NCBI RefSeq assembly: GCF_900101785.1
Contig: NZ_LT629688.1
Location: 2,046,001-2,110,000 of the forward strand
Source of the DNA: Auraticoccus monumenti
GTDB taxonomy: Bacteria > Actinomycetota > Actinomycetes > Propionibacteriales > Propionibacteriaceae
Direction: 5' to 3'
Length of the DNA: 64,000 nt
Shown: positions 56,534-64,000 of the stretch, piece by piece
How positions within the stretch are numbered: position 1 is the first letter of the stretch
Layout: the number at the start of each line of letters is the position of its first letter
The notes under the pieces: generated by a model
What the model saw: only the letters and a program-made list of their open reading frames with translations
Databases searched by the model: none
Told to the model about the DNA's origin: nothing
Made by a program: the position numbers and the translations under genes

Positions 56534-56916
56534 CCGTTGCACCGCATGACCGCCTTCCCGGTGAGGGTGACCGAGGCCCCGAAGAAGCCGCCGACGAAGT
56601 CCAGCGGGTACGTGATCCGCACCGTCGCCGTGCTGTCGGTCGCGCTGCTGGAGGCGCAGCTGGTGGGGGAGACGCTGATCTGGGAGCTGCTCAGCACCAG
56701 CGGGCTGGCCGCGGCCTGGGTGGCGGTCCGGGCGGCGGCGGCGTCGTCGTGCAGGGCCATCACCCGGACCCCCTCGCGGGCGGCGCCGGAGAGGGTCGTC
56801 TGGGCGTTGTAGGCCCGGCCGAACTCCGCGATGCCCACCACCAGCAGGAGCAGCAGCGGCACCACGAGGGCGAACTCGACAGCGGCAGCGCCACGTTCAC
56901 GATCGGTGCGTCCCAT
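56530..56916 (-). CDS. TadE-like pseudopilin
   Basis: 128 aa. RERGAAAVEFALVVPLLLLLVVGIAEFGRAYNAQTTLSGAAREGVRVMA is the TadE-like signature, with the prepilin-type GAAAVEF cleavage region and hydrophobic helix. A C-terminal pair of Cys may form a disulphide. Second gene of the locus, downstream of the flp hairpin. Confidence 0.92.
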   Translation of the reverse strand: MGRTDRERGAAAVEFALVVPLLLLLVVGIAEFGRAYNAQTTLSGAAREGVRVMALHDDAAAARTATQAAASPLVLSSSQISVSPTSCASSSATDSTATVRITYPLDFVGGFFGASVTLTGKAVMRCNG

Positions 56917-56940
56917 CCTGCGCCTCCTCCCGGCAGGGGT

Positions 56941-56975
56941 CCCGGTGCAGCGGTCGAGCGGACCGCTGCACCGGG
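56941..56975 (-). terminator. Hairpin between flp and tadE
   Basis: Perfect 15-bp arms CCCGGTGCAGCGGTC / GACCGCTGCACCGGG with a 5-nt loop, 24 bp after the flp stop. Probably an attenuating terminator or 3' stabiliser, letting the pilin be made in excess over the machine. No T run. Confidence 0.8.
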
Positions 56976-56998
56976 AAGGGGTGTCGAAGGAGCTCGGC

Positions 56999-57217
56999 TC
57001 AGGCGGCGGGGAGGCCGTTGAGCACCCGGACGAAGAGGGCGTTCAGGCGCGGGCCGAGCAGCAGCAGGGTGGCGATGATGGCCACGGCGATGAGGCCGAC
57101 GAGGAGGCCGTACTCGACGGCGGTGGCGCCGCGGTCGCGGCGCGAGTCCAGACGGCCGGTGAGCGCGCTGAGGCCCATGCTCAGGGCGATGCTGAGGCGG
57201 ACGTACATGCTGGTCAT
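56999..57217 (-). CDS. flp: Flp-family type IVb pilin
   Basis: 72 aa. RRDRGATAVEYGLLVGLIAVAIIATLLLLGPRLNALF is the Flp pilin core: Gly before the cleavage site, the Glu-Tyr pair and the hydrophobic assembly helix. The leader of ~30 residues is long for the family. ATG 57217 has AAGGGA 6 nt upstream. First gene of the Tad locus, divergent from the TetR gene. Confidence 0.92.
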   Translation of the reverse strand: MTSMYVRLSIALSMGLSALTGRLDSRRDRGATAVEYGLLVGLIAVAIIATLLLLGPRLNALFVRVLNGLPAA

Positions 57218-57553
57218 GGTGGATCCCTTCGTGTGTGTGGTGGCTCCGCCCCGATTCGGATCCAAGTGGCCGGCCGCGCTGCTGGACCGGACGAAGGAAC
57301 AGTGACAGAACTTTGCCAACCGCGCAACTTTGAGATTCCGCAATCTTGCGACACAGGCGAGATTGCGAAGGTGGACGGTTACAACCGTGTAACGGTGCGG
57401 ATCTCTTGCTCAAGGAGCCAGATTGATGCTACAACTACCTCGCCCGTGGGCGAGGTGGGAACAGCGTCCATGGAGGCCGCATGTCGGTCCCGACGAACTT
57501 TGCGGATCACGCAAACACGCCCGGGCTGCAACCCCATCGGTTAGGGTGACCTC
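57218..57553. promoter_or_regulatory. flp-TetR intergenic region rich in dyads
   Basis: 336 bp without a gene and less GC-rich than its neighbours. It holds CGCAATCT / AGATTGCG (57339-57367), AGATT-CCGC-AATCT (57333-57346), CGGTTACA-ACCG-TGTAACGG (57376-57395) and TTTGCG-GATCA-CGCAAA (57499-57515), plus repeated ACTTTG. A -10 TAGGGT (57542-57547) is 6 nt before the TetR ATG. These look like operators for the divergent pair. Confidence 0.6.
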
Positions 57554-58192
57554 ATGAGCGATTCGGGGATCGGCCTACGAGAGATCAAGAAGCAGATGAC
57601 CAGGGAGTCCATCGCGGACGCGGCGCTGAGCCTGGCGCTGGAGAAGGGGCTGGAGGAGGTGACCATCGAGGAGATCGCCCAGCTGGCCTTCGTGTCGCCG
57701 CGGACGTTCTCCAACTACTTCAGCTGCAAGGAGGAGGCGGTCGCCACCGCGGGCACCCAGCACAACCACGAGCTCTTCGACGAGCTCGCCGCGCGCCCGC
57801 AGGACGAGGCGCCGCTGCGGTCGATGGCCACGATCATGGTGGAGGCGGTGCAGGGCCTCAGCGACGAGCAGCTGGCCAAGACCGCCAGCAAGCTGCGGCT
57901 GAGCCTGCAGCACCCGTCGCTGCGGGCCTTCCAGACGGCGCAGTACGACGCCATCGAGGCCGGCCTGCGCGAGGTCGTGGCCACCCGGAGCGGGACGTCC
58001 CTGGAGCGCGACCTCTACCCCTGGCTGGTCACCTCCGTGGCCGTGGGCGCGGTCAGGGCGGCCACCTCCTTGTGGTTGCGCTCCGGGGCCGGGCGCGACC
58101 GGCTGCCCGAGCTGATGACCGCCGCCTTCGACCGGGTGTCGGAGGGGCTGCCGGCCCCCGAGCACCAGGGGGCGCGCGGCGGTCGCGGCTGA
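57554..58192 (+). CDS. TetR-family transcriptional regulator
   Basis: 212 aa. N-terminal helix-turn-helix QMTRESIADAALSLALEKGLEEVTIEEIAQLAFVSPRTFSNYFSCKEEAV (residues ~14-63), then an all-helical ligand domain ending with a C-terminal segment as in MftR/TetR_C-type regulators. Divergent from flp across a dyad-rich region, so it may control the Tad locus as well as itself. Start is leaderless-type. Confidence 0.9.
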   Translation: MSDSGIGLREIKKQMTRESIADAALSLALEKGLEEVTIEEIAQLAFVSPRTFSNYFSCKEEAVATAGTQHNHELFDELAARPQDEAPLRSMATIMVEAVQGLSDEQLAKTASKLRLSLQHPSLRAFQTAQYDAIEAGLREVVATRSGTSLERDLYPWLVTSVAVGAVRAATSLWLRSGAGRDRLPELMTAAFDRVSEGLPAPEHQGARGGRG

Positions 58193-58294
58193 GCGGCGAC
58201 GACCGACCCGCCGCCACGGCGGCCCGGTTACCGGCTCGGGCCCTGCTGCTGCGCGAGGATGCAGGCAGGACGCACCCGAGGAGGCACGACCGCC

Positions 58295-59023
58295 ATGACC
58301 GGCTTGCTGGAGGTGCTGGTGCTGCACGCCGCCGACGCGCGACGGGCGGCCGAGGGCGGGGCCGACCGGCTCCACCTGGTCGGCGCGCCCGAGGTCGACG
58401 GCCCGTCACCGACGCCGGACCTGGTCGCGGAGGTGTGCGCGGCCGTGGACGTCCCGGTCCGGGTCACGCTGCGGCTGCGCGAGGGGTTCGGCACCGACGG
58501 CGGGGAGGTGGTGCGGCTCCGCGGGCTGGCCTCGTCCTACCGCGACGCCGGGGCCGAGGGCATCGTGATGGGGTTCCTCGACGGCCACGGCGAGGTGGAC
58601 ACCCAGGTGCTGGAGGCCCTGCTCGAGGGCGGGGACTGGCCCTGGACCTGCTCCCGCGCCGTGGACCACGCCCTGGACACCGACCGGGCGTGGGCCCGGC
58701 TGGCCCGGCTGCCGCGGCTGGACCAGGTGCTCACGGCCGGGTCGGCCCGCGGGGTGGAGCAGGGTCTGGACGAGCTGATCCGCCGCGCCGACGACCCCTC
58801 CGTCGCGGCCGTGGTGATGGCCGGCGGTGAGCTGCACCCCGACCACCTGCCGTGGCTGGCCCGCGCCGGCGTCCGCGCCTTCCACATCGACCTGGACGCC
58901 CGTCCGCTGGGGTCGTGGAAGGCCTACGTGGACGCCGACCAGGTGCGCTCCTGGAAGTCCCTGGTCGACGACGTCGCGGCCCGGGCGGATCACCGGTCGA
59001 ACAGGGTCACCTCGAAGGAGTAG
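58295..59023 (+). CDS. cutC: CutC-family protein
   Basis: 242 aa TIM-barrel of the CutC family (linked to copper homeostasis in E. coli, role disputed). LEVLVLHAADARRAAEGGADRLHLV, DAGAEGIVMGFLDGHGEVD, TCSRAVDHALD and LTAGSARGVEQGLDEL are collinear with the family, though the usual THRAxD reads CSRAVD and MIRPR is replaced. ATG with GAGGAGG upstream. Its last 34 bp overlap the convergent GntR gene. Confidence 0.82.
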   Translation: MTGLLEVLVLHAADARRAAEGGADRLHLVGAPEVDGPSPTPDLVAEVCAAVDVPVRVTLRLREGFGTDGGEVVRLRGLASSYRDAGAEGIVMGFLDGHGEVDTQVLEALLEGGDWPWTCSRAVDHALDTDRAWARLARLPRLDQVLTAGSARGVEQGLDELIRRADDPSVAAVVMAGGELHPDHLPWLARAGVRAFHIDLDARPLGSWKAYVDADQVRSWKSLVDDVAARADHRSNRVTSKE

Positions 59024-59748
59024 TGCGAGGCCCGGTAGGCGTGGCGGCCGTACTCGATCAGCCGGCCGCGGTCGTCGTGGCTGGCCCGGTCCAGGGTGAG
59101 CAGCGGCGCCCCCGGGGCCTCCTCGAGCAGCGCCACCTCCTCGGGCCGCACGGCACGGGCGCCGATGCGCTCGTGAGCCACGACCGGCCGGATGCCCCGG
59201 TCGCGCAGGCACGCGTAGAGCCCCTGGCGCTGCAGGTCCTCCAGCGAGGGGGCCAGCGGGGCCGGCAGGTAGTTGGTCATCAGGGCCAGCGGCTGCCCGC
59301 CCGAGGAGCGCAGCCGGGTCAGCTCCAGCACCTGGCCGTCCACCTCCTCCCCGAGCACCTCGGCCGCCTCGGCGCTGGGCCGCCCGATCCGGTACTCCAG
59401 CACCGTGGTGGTCGGCGACTTCCCCCCGGCCACCAGGTCGTCCCAGAGCGAGGTCAGGGCCACGGGCCGGTTCACCTGGGAGTGCACCACCTGCGTGCCC
59501 ACGCCGCGGCGCCGGACCACCAGCCCCTTGTCGACCAGCTCCTGGATCCCCTGCCGCGCGGTGGGCCGGGAGAGCCCGAGCCGCTGGGCCAGGGCCACCT
59601 CGTTCTCCAGCCGCATCCCCGGTCGCATCCGCCCCTCGGCGATCGCGGCCTCCAGGCCCTGGCTCAGCTGCAGGTAGAGCGGCACGGGGGAGCGCCGGTC
59701 CAGCCGGATGTCCAGGCGGACCGGCTCCTCCGCGGTCGGACCAGCCAT
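58990..59748 (-). CDS. GntR-family regulator (HutC/UTRA type) of inositol operon
   Basis: 252 aa. N-terminal winged helix (PLYLQLSQGLEAAIAEGRMRPGMRLENEVALAQRLGLSRPTARQGIQEL) and a UTRA effector domain (LYACLRDRGIRPVVAHERIGARAVRPEEVALLE). Last gene behind iolA, 12 bp apart with GAGGAGGG before the ATG, so probably co-transcribed with iolD-iolG-iolA and their likely regulator. Ligand presumably an inositol catabolite (inference). Confidence 0.9.
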   Translation of the reverse strand: MAGPTAEEPVRLDIRLDRRSPVPLYLQLSQGLEAAIAEGRMRPGMRLENEVALAQRLGLSRPTARQGIQELVDKGLVVRRRGVGTQVVHSQVNRPVALTSLWDDLVAGGKSPTTTVLEYRIGRPSAEAAEVLGEEVDGQVLELTRLRSSGGQPLALMTNYLPAPLAPSLEDLQRQGLYACLRDRGIRPVVAHERIGARAVRPEEVALLEEAPGAPLLTLDRASHDDRGRLIEYGRHAYRASHYSFEVTLFDR

Positions 59749-59760
59749 GTCCCTCCTCGC

Positions 59761-61290
59761 TCAGACGTTCTGCGGGAACCCGAGGTCCACGCCGCCGTGG
59801 GCGGGGTCGGCCCAGCGGGTGGTGACGACCTTGCCACGGGTGTAGAAGTGCACGCCCTCCACGCCGTGGGCGTGGGTGTCGCCGAACAGGGAGCTCTTCC
59901 AGCCGCCGAAGCTGTAGTAGCCCACCGGGACCGGCACCGGCACGTTGATCCCCACCATGCCGACCTGCACCTCGTTCTCGAAGCGCCGGGCCGCGCCGCC
60001 GTCGTTGGTGAAGACCGAGACGCCGTTGCCGTAGGGGTTGGCGTTGATCAGGTCCAGCCCCTCGTCGAAGCCCCGCACCCGCACCACCGACAGCACCGGC
60101 CCGAAGATCTCGTCGGTGTAGATCGACATGTCGGTGCCCACGCGGTCGAACAGCGTGGGGCCCACGAAGAAGCCGTCGCCGTCGGCGTCGGGCTCGACCT
60201 CGCGGCCGTCGACCACCAGCTCGGCCCCGGCGGCCACGCCGGCGTCGATGTAGCCGGTGACCCGATCCTGGGCCGCCCTGGTGACCAGCGGGCCCATGTC
60301 GCAGCCGCGGCGGCCGTCGCCGGTGCGCAGCGAGCGCGCCCGCTCCGCGACCCGGGCGACCAGGTCGTCGGCCACGGTGTCCACCACGACCAGGGCCGAG
60401 ACGGCCATGCACCGCTCACCGGCCGACCCGAAACCGGCGTTGACCGCGGAGTCCGCAGCCTGGTCCAGGTCGGCGTCGGGCAGCACCAGCATGTGGTTCT
60501 TCGCCCCGCCGAGGGCCTGCACCCGCTTGCCGTGCGAGGTGCCGGTCTCGTAGACGTAGCGGGCGATCGGGGTGGAGCCGACGAAGGAGATGGCGGCGAC
60601 GTCGGGGGAGGTGAGCAGCCCGTCGACGGCGACCTTGTCCCCCTGCAGCACGTTGAAGACCCCGTCCGGCAGCCCGGCCTCGCGCCAGAGCGCCGCGATC
60701 CAGACCGCCGCGGTCGGCACCTTCTCGCTCGGCTTCAGCACCACCGTGTTGCCGGCGGCGATCGCGATCGGGAAGAACCACATCGGCACCATGGCCGGGA
60801 AGTTGAAGGGGGAGATGATCCCCACCACGCCCAGGGGCTGGCGCAGCGAGTGGACGTCGACGCCGGTCGAGGCGTTCTCGGTGTGCATCCCCTTGACCAG
60901 GTGGTTGATGCCGCAGGCCAGCTCCACGATCTCCTGGCCGCGGGAGACCTCGCCCAGGGCGTCCGACAGCACCTTGCCGTGCTCGGCGGTGATGATCTCG
61001 GCCAGCTCGGGCTTGCGCTCGTTGAGCAGCTCCCGGAAGCGGAAGAGGACCTGCGTGCGGCGGGCCAGCGACGTGTCGCGCCAGCCGGGGAAGGCGGCCC
61101 GGGCCGCGGAGACGGCGGCCTCGACGTCGTCCTCCGACGCCAGCGCGACGCGGCGGGACACCCGACCGGTGGCGGGATCGGTGACCTCACCGGTCCGGCC
61201 GCCGGTCCCTCCGACGGGGCCGCCGTCGATCCAGTGCCCGAGCGTCTCCAGCCCCGTCGTCTCGACGGTGCCGGTCAGGGTGTCGGTCAT
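59761..61290 (-). CDS. iolA: Methylmalonate-semialdehyde dehydrogenase (acylating)
   Basis: 509 aa. CoA-acylating aldehyde dehydrogenase converting malonate/methylmalonate semialdehyde to acetyl- or propionyl-Co[42 protein letters not shown], the catalytic Cys in [13 protein letters not shown], and [21 protein letters not shown] are diagnostic of MmsA/IolA rather than generic aldehyde dehydrogenases. Its ATG overlaps the iolG-like stop (ATGA). Final step of inositol breakdown in this operon. Confidence 0.94.
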   Translation of the reverse strand: MTDTLTGTVETTGLETLGHWIDGGPVGGTGGRTGEVTDPATGRVSRRVALASEDDVEAAVSAARAAFPGWRDTSLARRTQVLFRFRELLNERKPELAEIITAEHGKVLSDALGEVSRGQEIVELACGINHLVKGMHTENASTGVDVHSLRQPLGVVGIISPFNFPAMVPMWFFPIAIAAGNTVVLKPSEKVPTAAVWIAALWREAGLPDGVFNVLQGDKVAVDGLLTSPDVAAISFVGSTPIARYVYETGTSHGKRVQALGGAKNHMLVLPDADLDQAADSAVNAGFGSAGERCMAVSALVVVDTVADDLVARVAERARSLRTGDGRRGCDMGPLVTRAAQDRVTGYIDAGVAAGAELVVDGREVEPDADGDGFFVGPTLFDRVGTDMSIYTDEIFGPVLSVVRVRGFDEGLDLINANPYGNGVSVFTNDGGAARRFENEVQVGMVGINVPVPVPVGYYSFGGWKSSLFGDTHAHGVEGVHFYTRGKVVTTRWADPAHGGVDLGFPQNV

Positions 61291-62357
61291 CTCTGCTCCT
61301 CGTGGTGGTCGGACGACGGTCCCGGGGGCCGGGTGGCCAGCTCGACGGGCACCGGGGCCCCGTCGGTGTCCAGGGCGCGGGCGGTGGCCTCGCAGACCAC
61401 GGCCGCGGCGTAGCCGTCCCAGGCGGTGGCCGAGGTCGGGTCGACGCCCTCGCCGCGGCGGACGGCGTCCACCCACCGCTGCAGCTGGACGTCGTAGGCG
61501 TCGCGGAAGCGCGGGCGGAAGTCGGCGTGCACGCTGCCACCCCAGCGGCCCCCGGGCAGCTGGGTGGTGAGCCGCCCGACCTCGAGCCCGATGGTGGCGC
61601 TGCCGCGGGACCCCACCACCTCGGTGCGGACCTCGTAGCCGGCGGAGGTGGTCAGGTGGAGCTCGTCGGTGACCACCCTGCCGGAGGCGGTGCGGAAGAG
61701 GACCAGCATCGGGTCGTGGAGACCGGCGGGGGCGTTCTCGCTCGGGGTGGGCTTGAGCACCGAGGCGGAGACGATCTCCTCGCCGAGCAGGTAGCGGACC
61801 GAGTCGACCTCGTGCACGGCCGAGTCGTAGACCATCATCCGGTCGTCGAAGTGGCCCGGCACCGAGGCGTTGCGGTGCTTGCAGTGCACCATCAGCGGTG
61901 TCCCCAGCTCGCCGGCGGCGAGGCTGGCCCGCAGCTCCTCGTGCTCGCGGTCGAAGCGGCGCATGAAGCCGACCGAGACCAGGGGCGAGCCGTGCTCGGC
62001 CTCCCGGCGGACCACCTGGAGGGCGTCGGCGGGGTCGAGGGCCAGCGGCTTCTCGCACAGCACCGGACGTCCGATCTCCAGCGCGGCCAGCACCTGCTCG
62101 GCGTGGAAGCGCCCCGGGGAGGCGAGCAGCACCGCGTCCACGTCGTCGGCGGTGATCGCCTCGAAGGGGTCCTCCACCGCCCGGCAGCCCGGCACGGTGC
62201 CCGCCAGCCGGGACGCCTTGGCGGTGTCGAAGTCGTTGACCACCGACACCCGGGCGAACTTGGTGCGGGTGGCCAGCCGCTCGACGTGGTCGGCGCCCAT
62301 CACGCCGACGCCGACGACGGCGACGCGGAGGTCCGGCGGCAGGGTGGTGGCGTCCAT
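61287..62357 (-). CDS. iolG: Gfo/Idh/MocA oxidoreductase, inositol 2-dehydrogenase-like
   Basis: 356 aa. Rossmann start [19 protein letters not shown], active-site lysine in [26 protein letters not shown] and the catalytic [14 protein letters not shown] block typical of myo-inositol 2-dehydrogenases. ATG 62357 has AGGAGGAC upstream; overlap with iolA. First oxidation of inositol to inosose, given its place between iolD and iolA; scyllo-inositol is an alternative substrate. Confidence 0.88.
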   Translation of the reverse strand: MDATTLPPDLRVAVVGVGVMGADHVERLATRTKFARVSVVNDFDTAKASRLAGTVPGCRAVEDPFEAITADDVDAVLLASPGRFHAEQVLAALEIGRPVLCEKPLALDPADALQVVRREAEHGSPLVSVGFMRRFDREHEELRASLAAGELGTPLMVHCKHRNASVPGHFDDRMMVYDSAVHEVDSVRYLLGEEIVSASVLKPTPSENAPAGLHDPMLVLFRTASGRVVTDELHLTTSAGYEVRTEVVGSRGSATIGLEVGRLTTQLPGGRWGGSVHADFRPRFRDAYDVQLQRWVDAVRRGEGVDPTSATAWDGYAAAVVCEATARALDTDGAPVPVELATRPPGPSSDHHEEQR

Positions 62358-62374
62358 CGGTGCGTCCTCCTGGC

Positions 62375-64000
62375 TCAGCGGGTGGGGTCGAGCAGGTGGC
62401 GCTGGGTGGCCTTGTGCTCGTCGTAGGTGCGGCGGGCGGCGGTGGTGGAGTCGAGCTCGGCGACCTCGCTGACCGGGACCTCCCACCAGGCGCGGGAGTC
62501 CGGGGCGTGCACCAGCGGGTCGGTCTCGACGTGCACGACCACCGACCCGGTCGCCGCCTTGGCCTCGCCGACGGCGCTGCGCAGCTCCTCGGCGGTGGTG
62601 CAGCGCAGCACCGGGAGCCCGAAGGACGCGGCGTTGGCGGCCAGGTCCAGCGGCAGCCGGTCACCGTCCAGGCGCCCGGTGCCGGTGTCGCGGTAGCGGT
62701 AGGCGGTGCCGAAGCGCTGCGAGCCCAGGGACTCCGACAGCGCCCCGATCGAGGCGAACCCGTGGTTCTGCACCAGCACCACGATGATCTTGATGCCCTC
62801 CTGGACGGCCGTGGCCAGCTCGGTGGCCATCATCAGGTAGGAGCCGTCCCCGACCAGCACGAAGACGTCGCGGTCGGGCTCGGCCAGCGCCACCCCGAGC
62901 CCGCCGGCCACCTCGTAGCCCATGCAGGAGTAGCCGTACTCGACGTGGTAGCCCTTGGGGTCGCGGACCCGCCAGAGCTTGTGCAGGTCGCCCGGCATCG
63001 ACCCGGCCGCGCACACCACCACGTCGCGCGGGTCGCTGAGGGTGTTGACCACGCCCAGCACCTCGGCCTGGCTGAGCATCCCGCCCGCACCCAGCCCGCT
63101 GACCTCCGGGTGGCAGGCGTCGTCGACCAGCTGCTCCCACTCCGCCCTGAGGGTCGCGACCTCCTCGCTGTAGGCGGGGTCGACCCGGTGGCCCTCGAGG
63201 GCGGCGGTCAGCTCGGTCAGCGTCTCCCGCGCGTCGGCCAGCACCGAGAGGCCGGCGTGCTTGACCGAGTCGACCGGGGCGACGTTGACGTTGACGAAGC
63301 GGACGCCCGGGTGCTGGAAGGCGGTGCGGGAGGCGGTGGTGAAGTCGGTCCAGCGGGTGCCGACGCCGATCACCAGGTCGGCGCTGCGGGCGATCTCGTT
63401 GGCCGCGGTGGTCCCGGTGGAGCCGATCGCGCCGAGGCAGCGGGGGTCGTCGAAGAGCAGCGTGCCCTTGCCAGCCTGGGACTGCCCGACGGGGATGCCG
63501 GTGGCGGCGGTGAGGGCCTGCAGGGCCGGCACCGCGCCGGAGTAGTGCACGCCGCCGCCGGCCACCACCAGCGGGCGCTCCGCACCGCGGACCAGCTCCG
63601 CGACGCGGGCGACCAGGTCGGCCTCGGGCCGGGGCCGGCCGATCCGCCAGGTGCGCTCGGCGAAGAGGGCCAGCGGCCAGTCGTGAGCCTCGGCCTGGAC
63701 GTCCTGGGGCAGGCAGATCGTCACCGCGCCGGTCTCGGCGGGGTCGGTCAGCACCCGCATGGCCGAGTTCAGCGCGGCCGGCAGCTGCTCGGGCCGCCAG
63801 ACCCGGTCGAAGTACCTCGACACCGGGCGGAAGCAGTCGTTGACCGTGACGTCCCCGGCCGAGGGGAGCTCCAGCTCCTGCAGCAGCGGGGAGGCGGACC
63901 GGCCGGCGAAGGTGTCGGCGGGCAGCAGCAGCACCGGCAGCCGGTTGATCGTGGCCAGGGCCGCGCCGGTGACCATGTTGGTGGCCCCGGGACCGACCGA
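62375..64000 (-). CDS. iolD: 3D-trihydroxycyclohexane-dione acylhydrolase (5' end outside window)
   Basis: 541 codons visible; the N-terminal ~90 residues lie past the right edge. Thiamine-diphosphate enzyme opening the ring of the diketo-inositol intermediate. The visible start [33 protein letters not shown] matches IolD, and the ThDP/Mg motif is [22 protein letters not shown] ... [23 protein letters not shown]. Heads the iolD-iolG-iolA-gntR order; 17 bp before the iolG-like start. Confidence 0.94.
   Translation of the reverse strand, partial: SVGPGATNMVTGAALATINRLPVLLLPADTFAGRSASPLLQELELPSAGDVTVNDCFRPVSRYFDRVWRPEQLPAALNSAMRVLTDPAETGAVTICLPQDVQAEAHDWPLALFAERTWRIGRPRPEADLVARVAELVRGAERPLVVAGGGVHYSGAVPALQALTAATGIPVGQSQAGKGTLLFDDPRCLGAIGSTGTTAANEIARSADLVIGVGTRWTDFTTASRTAFQHPGVRFVNVNVAPVDSVKHAGLSVLADARETLTELTAALEGHRVDPAYSEEVATLRAEWEQLVDDACHPEVSGLGAGGMLSQAEVLGVVNTLSDPRDVVVCAAGSMPGDLHKLWRVRDPKGYHVEYGYSCMGYEVAGGLGVALAEPDRDVFVLVGDGSYLMMATELATAVQEGIKIIVVLVQNHGFASIGALSESLGSQRFGTAYRYRDTGTGRLDGDRLPLDLAANAASFGLPVLRCTTAEELRSAVGEAKAATGSVVVHVETDPLVHAPDSRAWWEVPVSEVAELDSTTAARRTYDEHKATQRHLLDPTR

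Overview
The window is a GC-rich actinobacterial chromosome segment with dense coding and many GTG starts. Several signs point to Actinomycetota: CUT1 sugar importers with no ATPase gene beside them, a DUF3263 protein, a WXG/EspC-like secretion cassette, an actinobacterial Tad pilus locus, groEL under two CIRCE elements, and at least six starts placed 6 nt after a -10 box (leaderless style). A soil or plant-associated member of the Propionibacteriales is my best guess, but that rests on general resemblance only. I saw no rRNA, tRNA, CRISPR array, transposase or phage gene.

Layout. 1-8.3 kb: a truncated AraC regulator with a tryptophanase-like lyase, a methyltransferase, a Gfo/Idh-ThuA pair, and small enzymes (NTF2-like, aldo/keto reductase, DinB, HExxH membrane protein). 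8.3-22.6 kb: carbohydrate region. An SBP-permease-permease operon is followed by a convergent six-gene operon (dehydrogenase, ManD/RspA-like dehydratase, SBP, two permeases, DgoD-like dehydratase) under a LacI operator, then two paralogous LacI regulators and a secreted beta-helix/CBM9 protein. 22.6-29 kb: argG behind tandem ARG-box-like sites, a secreted M15 peptidase, a LysR/SDR pair, a winged-helix/MFS pair and a VOC protein. 29-38 kb: mannoside region with a GH38 alpha-mannosidase, ROK regulator, ABC importer (one permease cut by an amber codon) and manA.

38-45.7 kb: DUF3263; a four-gene WXG/EspC-like cassette; an orphan sugar-binding protein; groEL; then a VSR/DUF559-like gene with an AbiEi-type N-terminus bracketed by three 60-bp palindromes of identical architecture. 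45.7-49.6 kb: M19 dipeptidase, CE15 glucuronoyl esterase, GlgC-like nucleotidyltransferase. 49.6-57.2 kb: a complete Tad/Flp pilus locus read from flp down to the prepilin peptidase, with a TetR regulator divergent from flp. 58-64 kb: cutC, then an inositol operon (iolD-iolG-iolA-gntR) that runs off the right edge.

The genes fit a saprophyte that degrades plant polysaccharide outside the cell (beta-helix/CBM9, CE15), imports oligosaccharides, acid sugars and mannosides through importers that must borrow an ATPase encoded elsewhere, and controls each set with a local LacI, ROK or GntR regulator. The least explained features are the palindrome-bracketed VSR-like gene, the WXG/EspC-like cassette without a secretion motor, and the recent-looking amber truncation of a permease.
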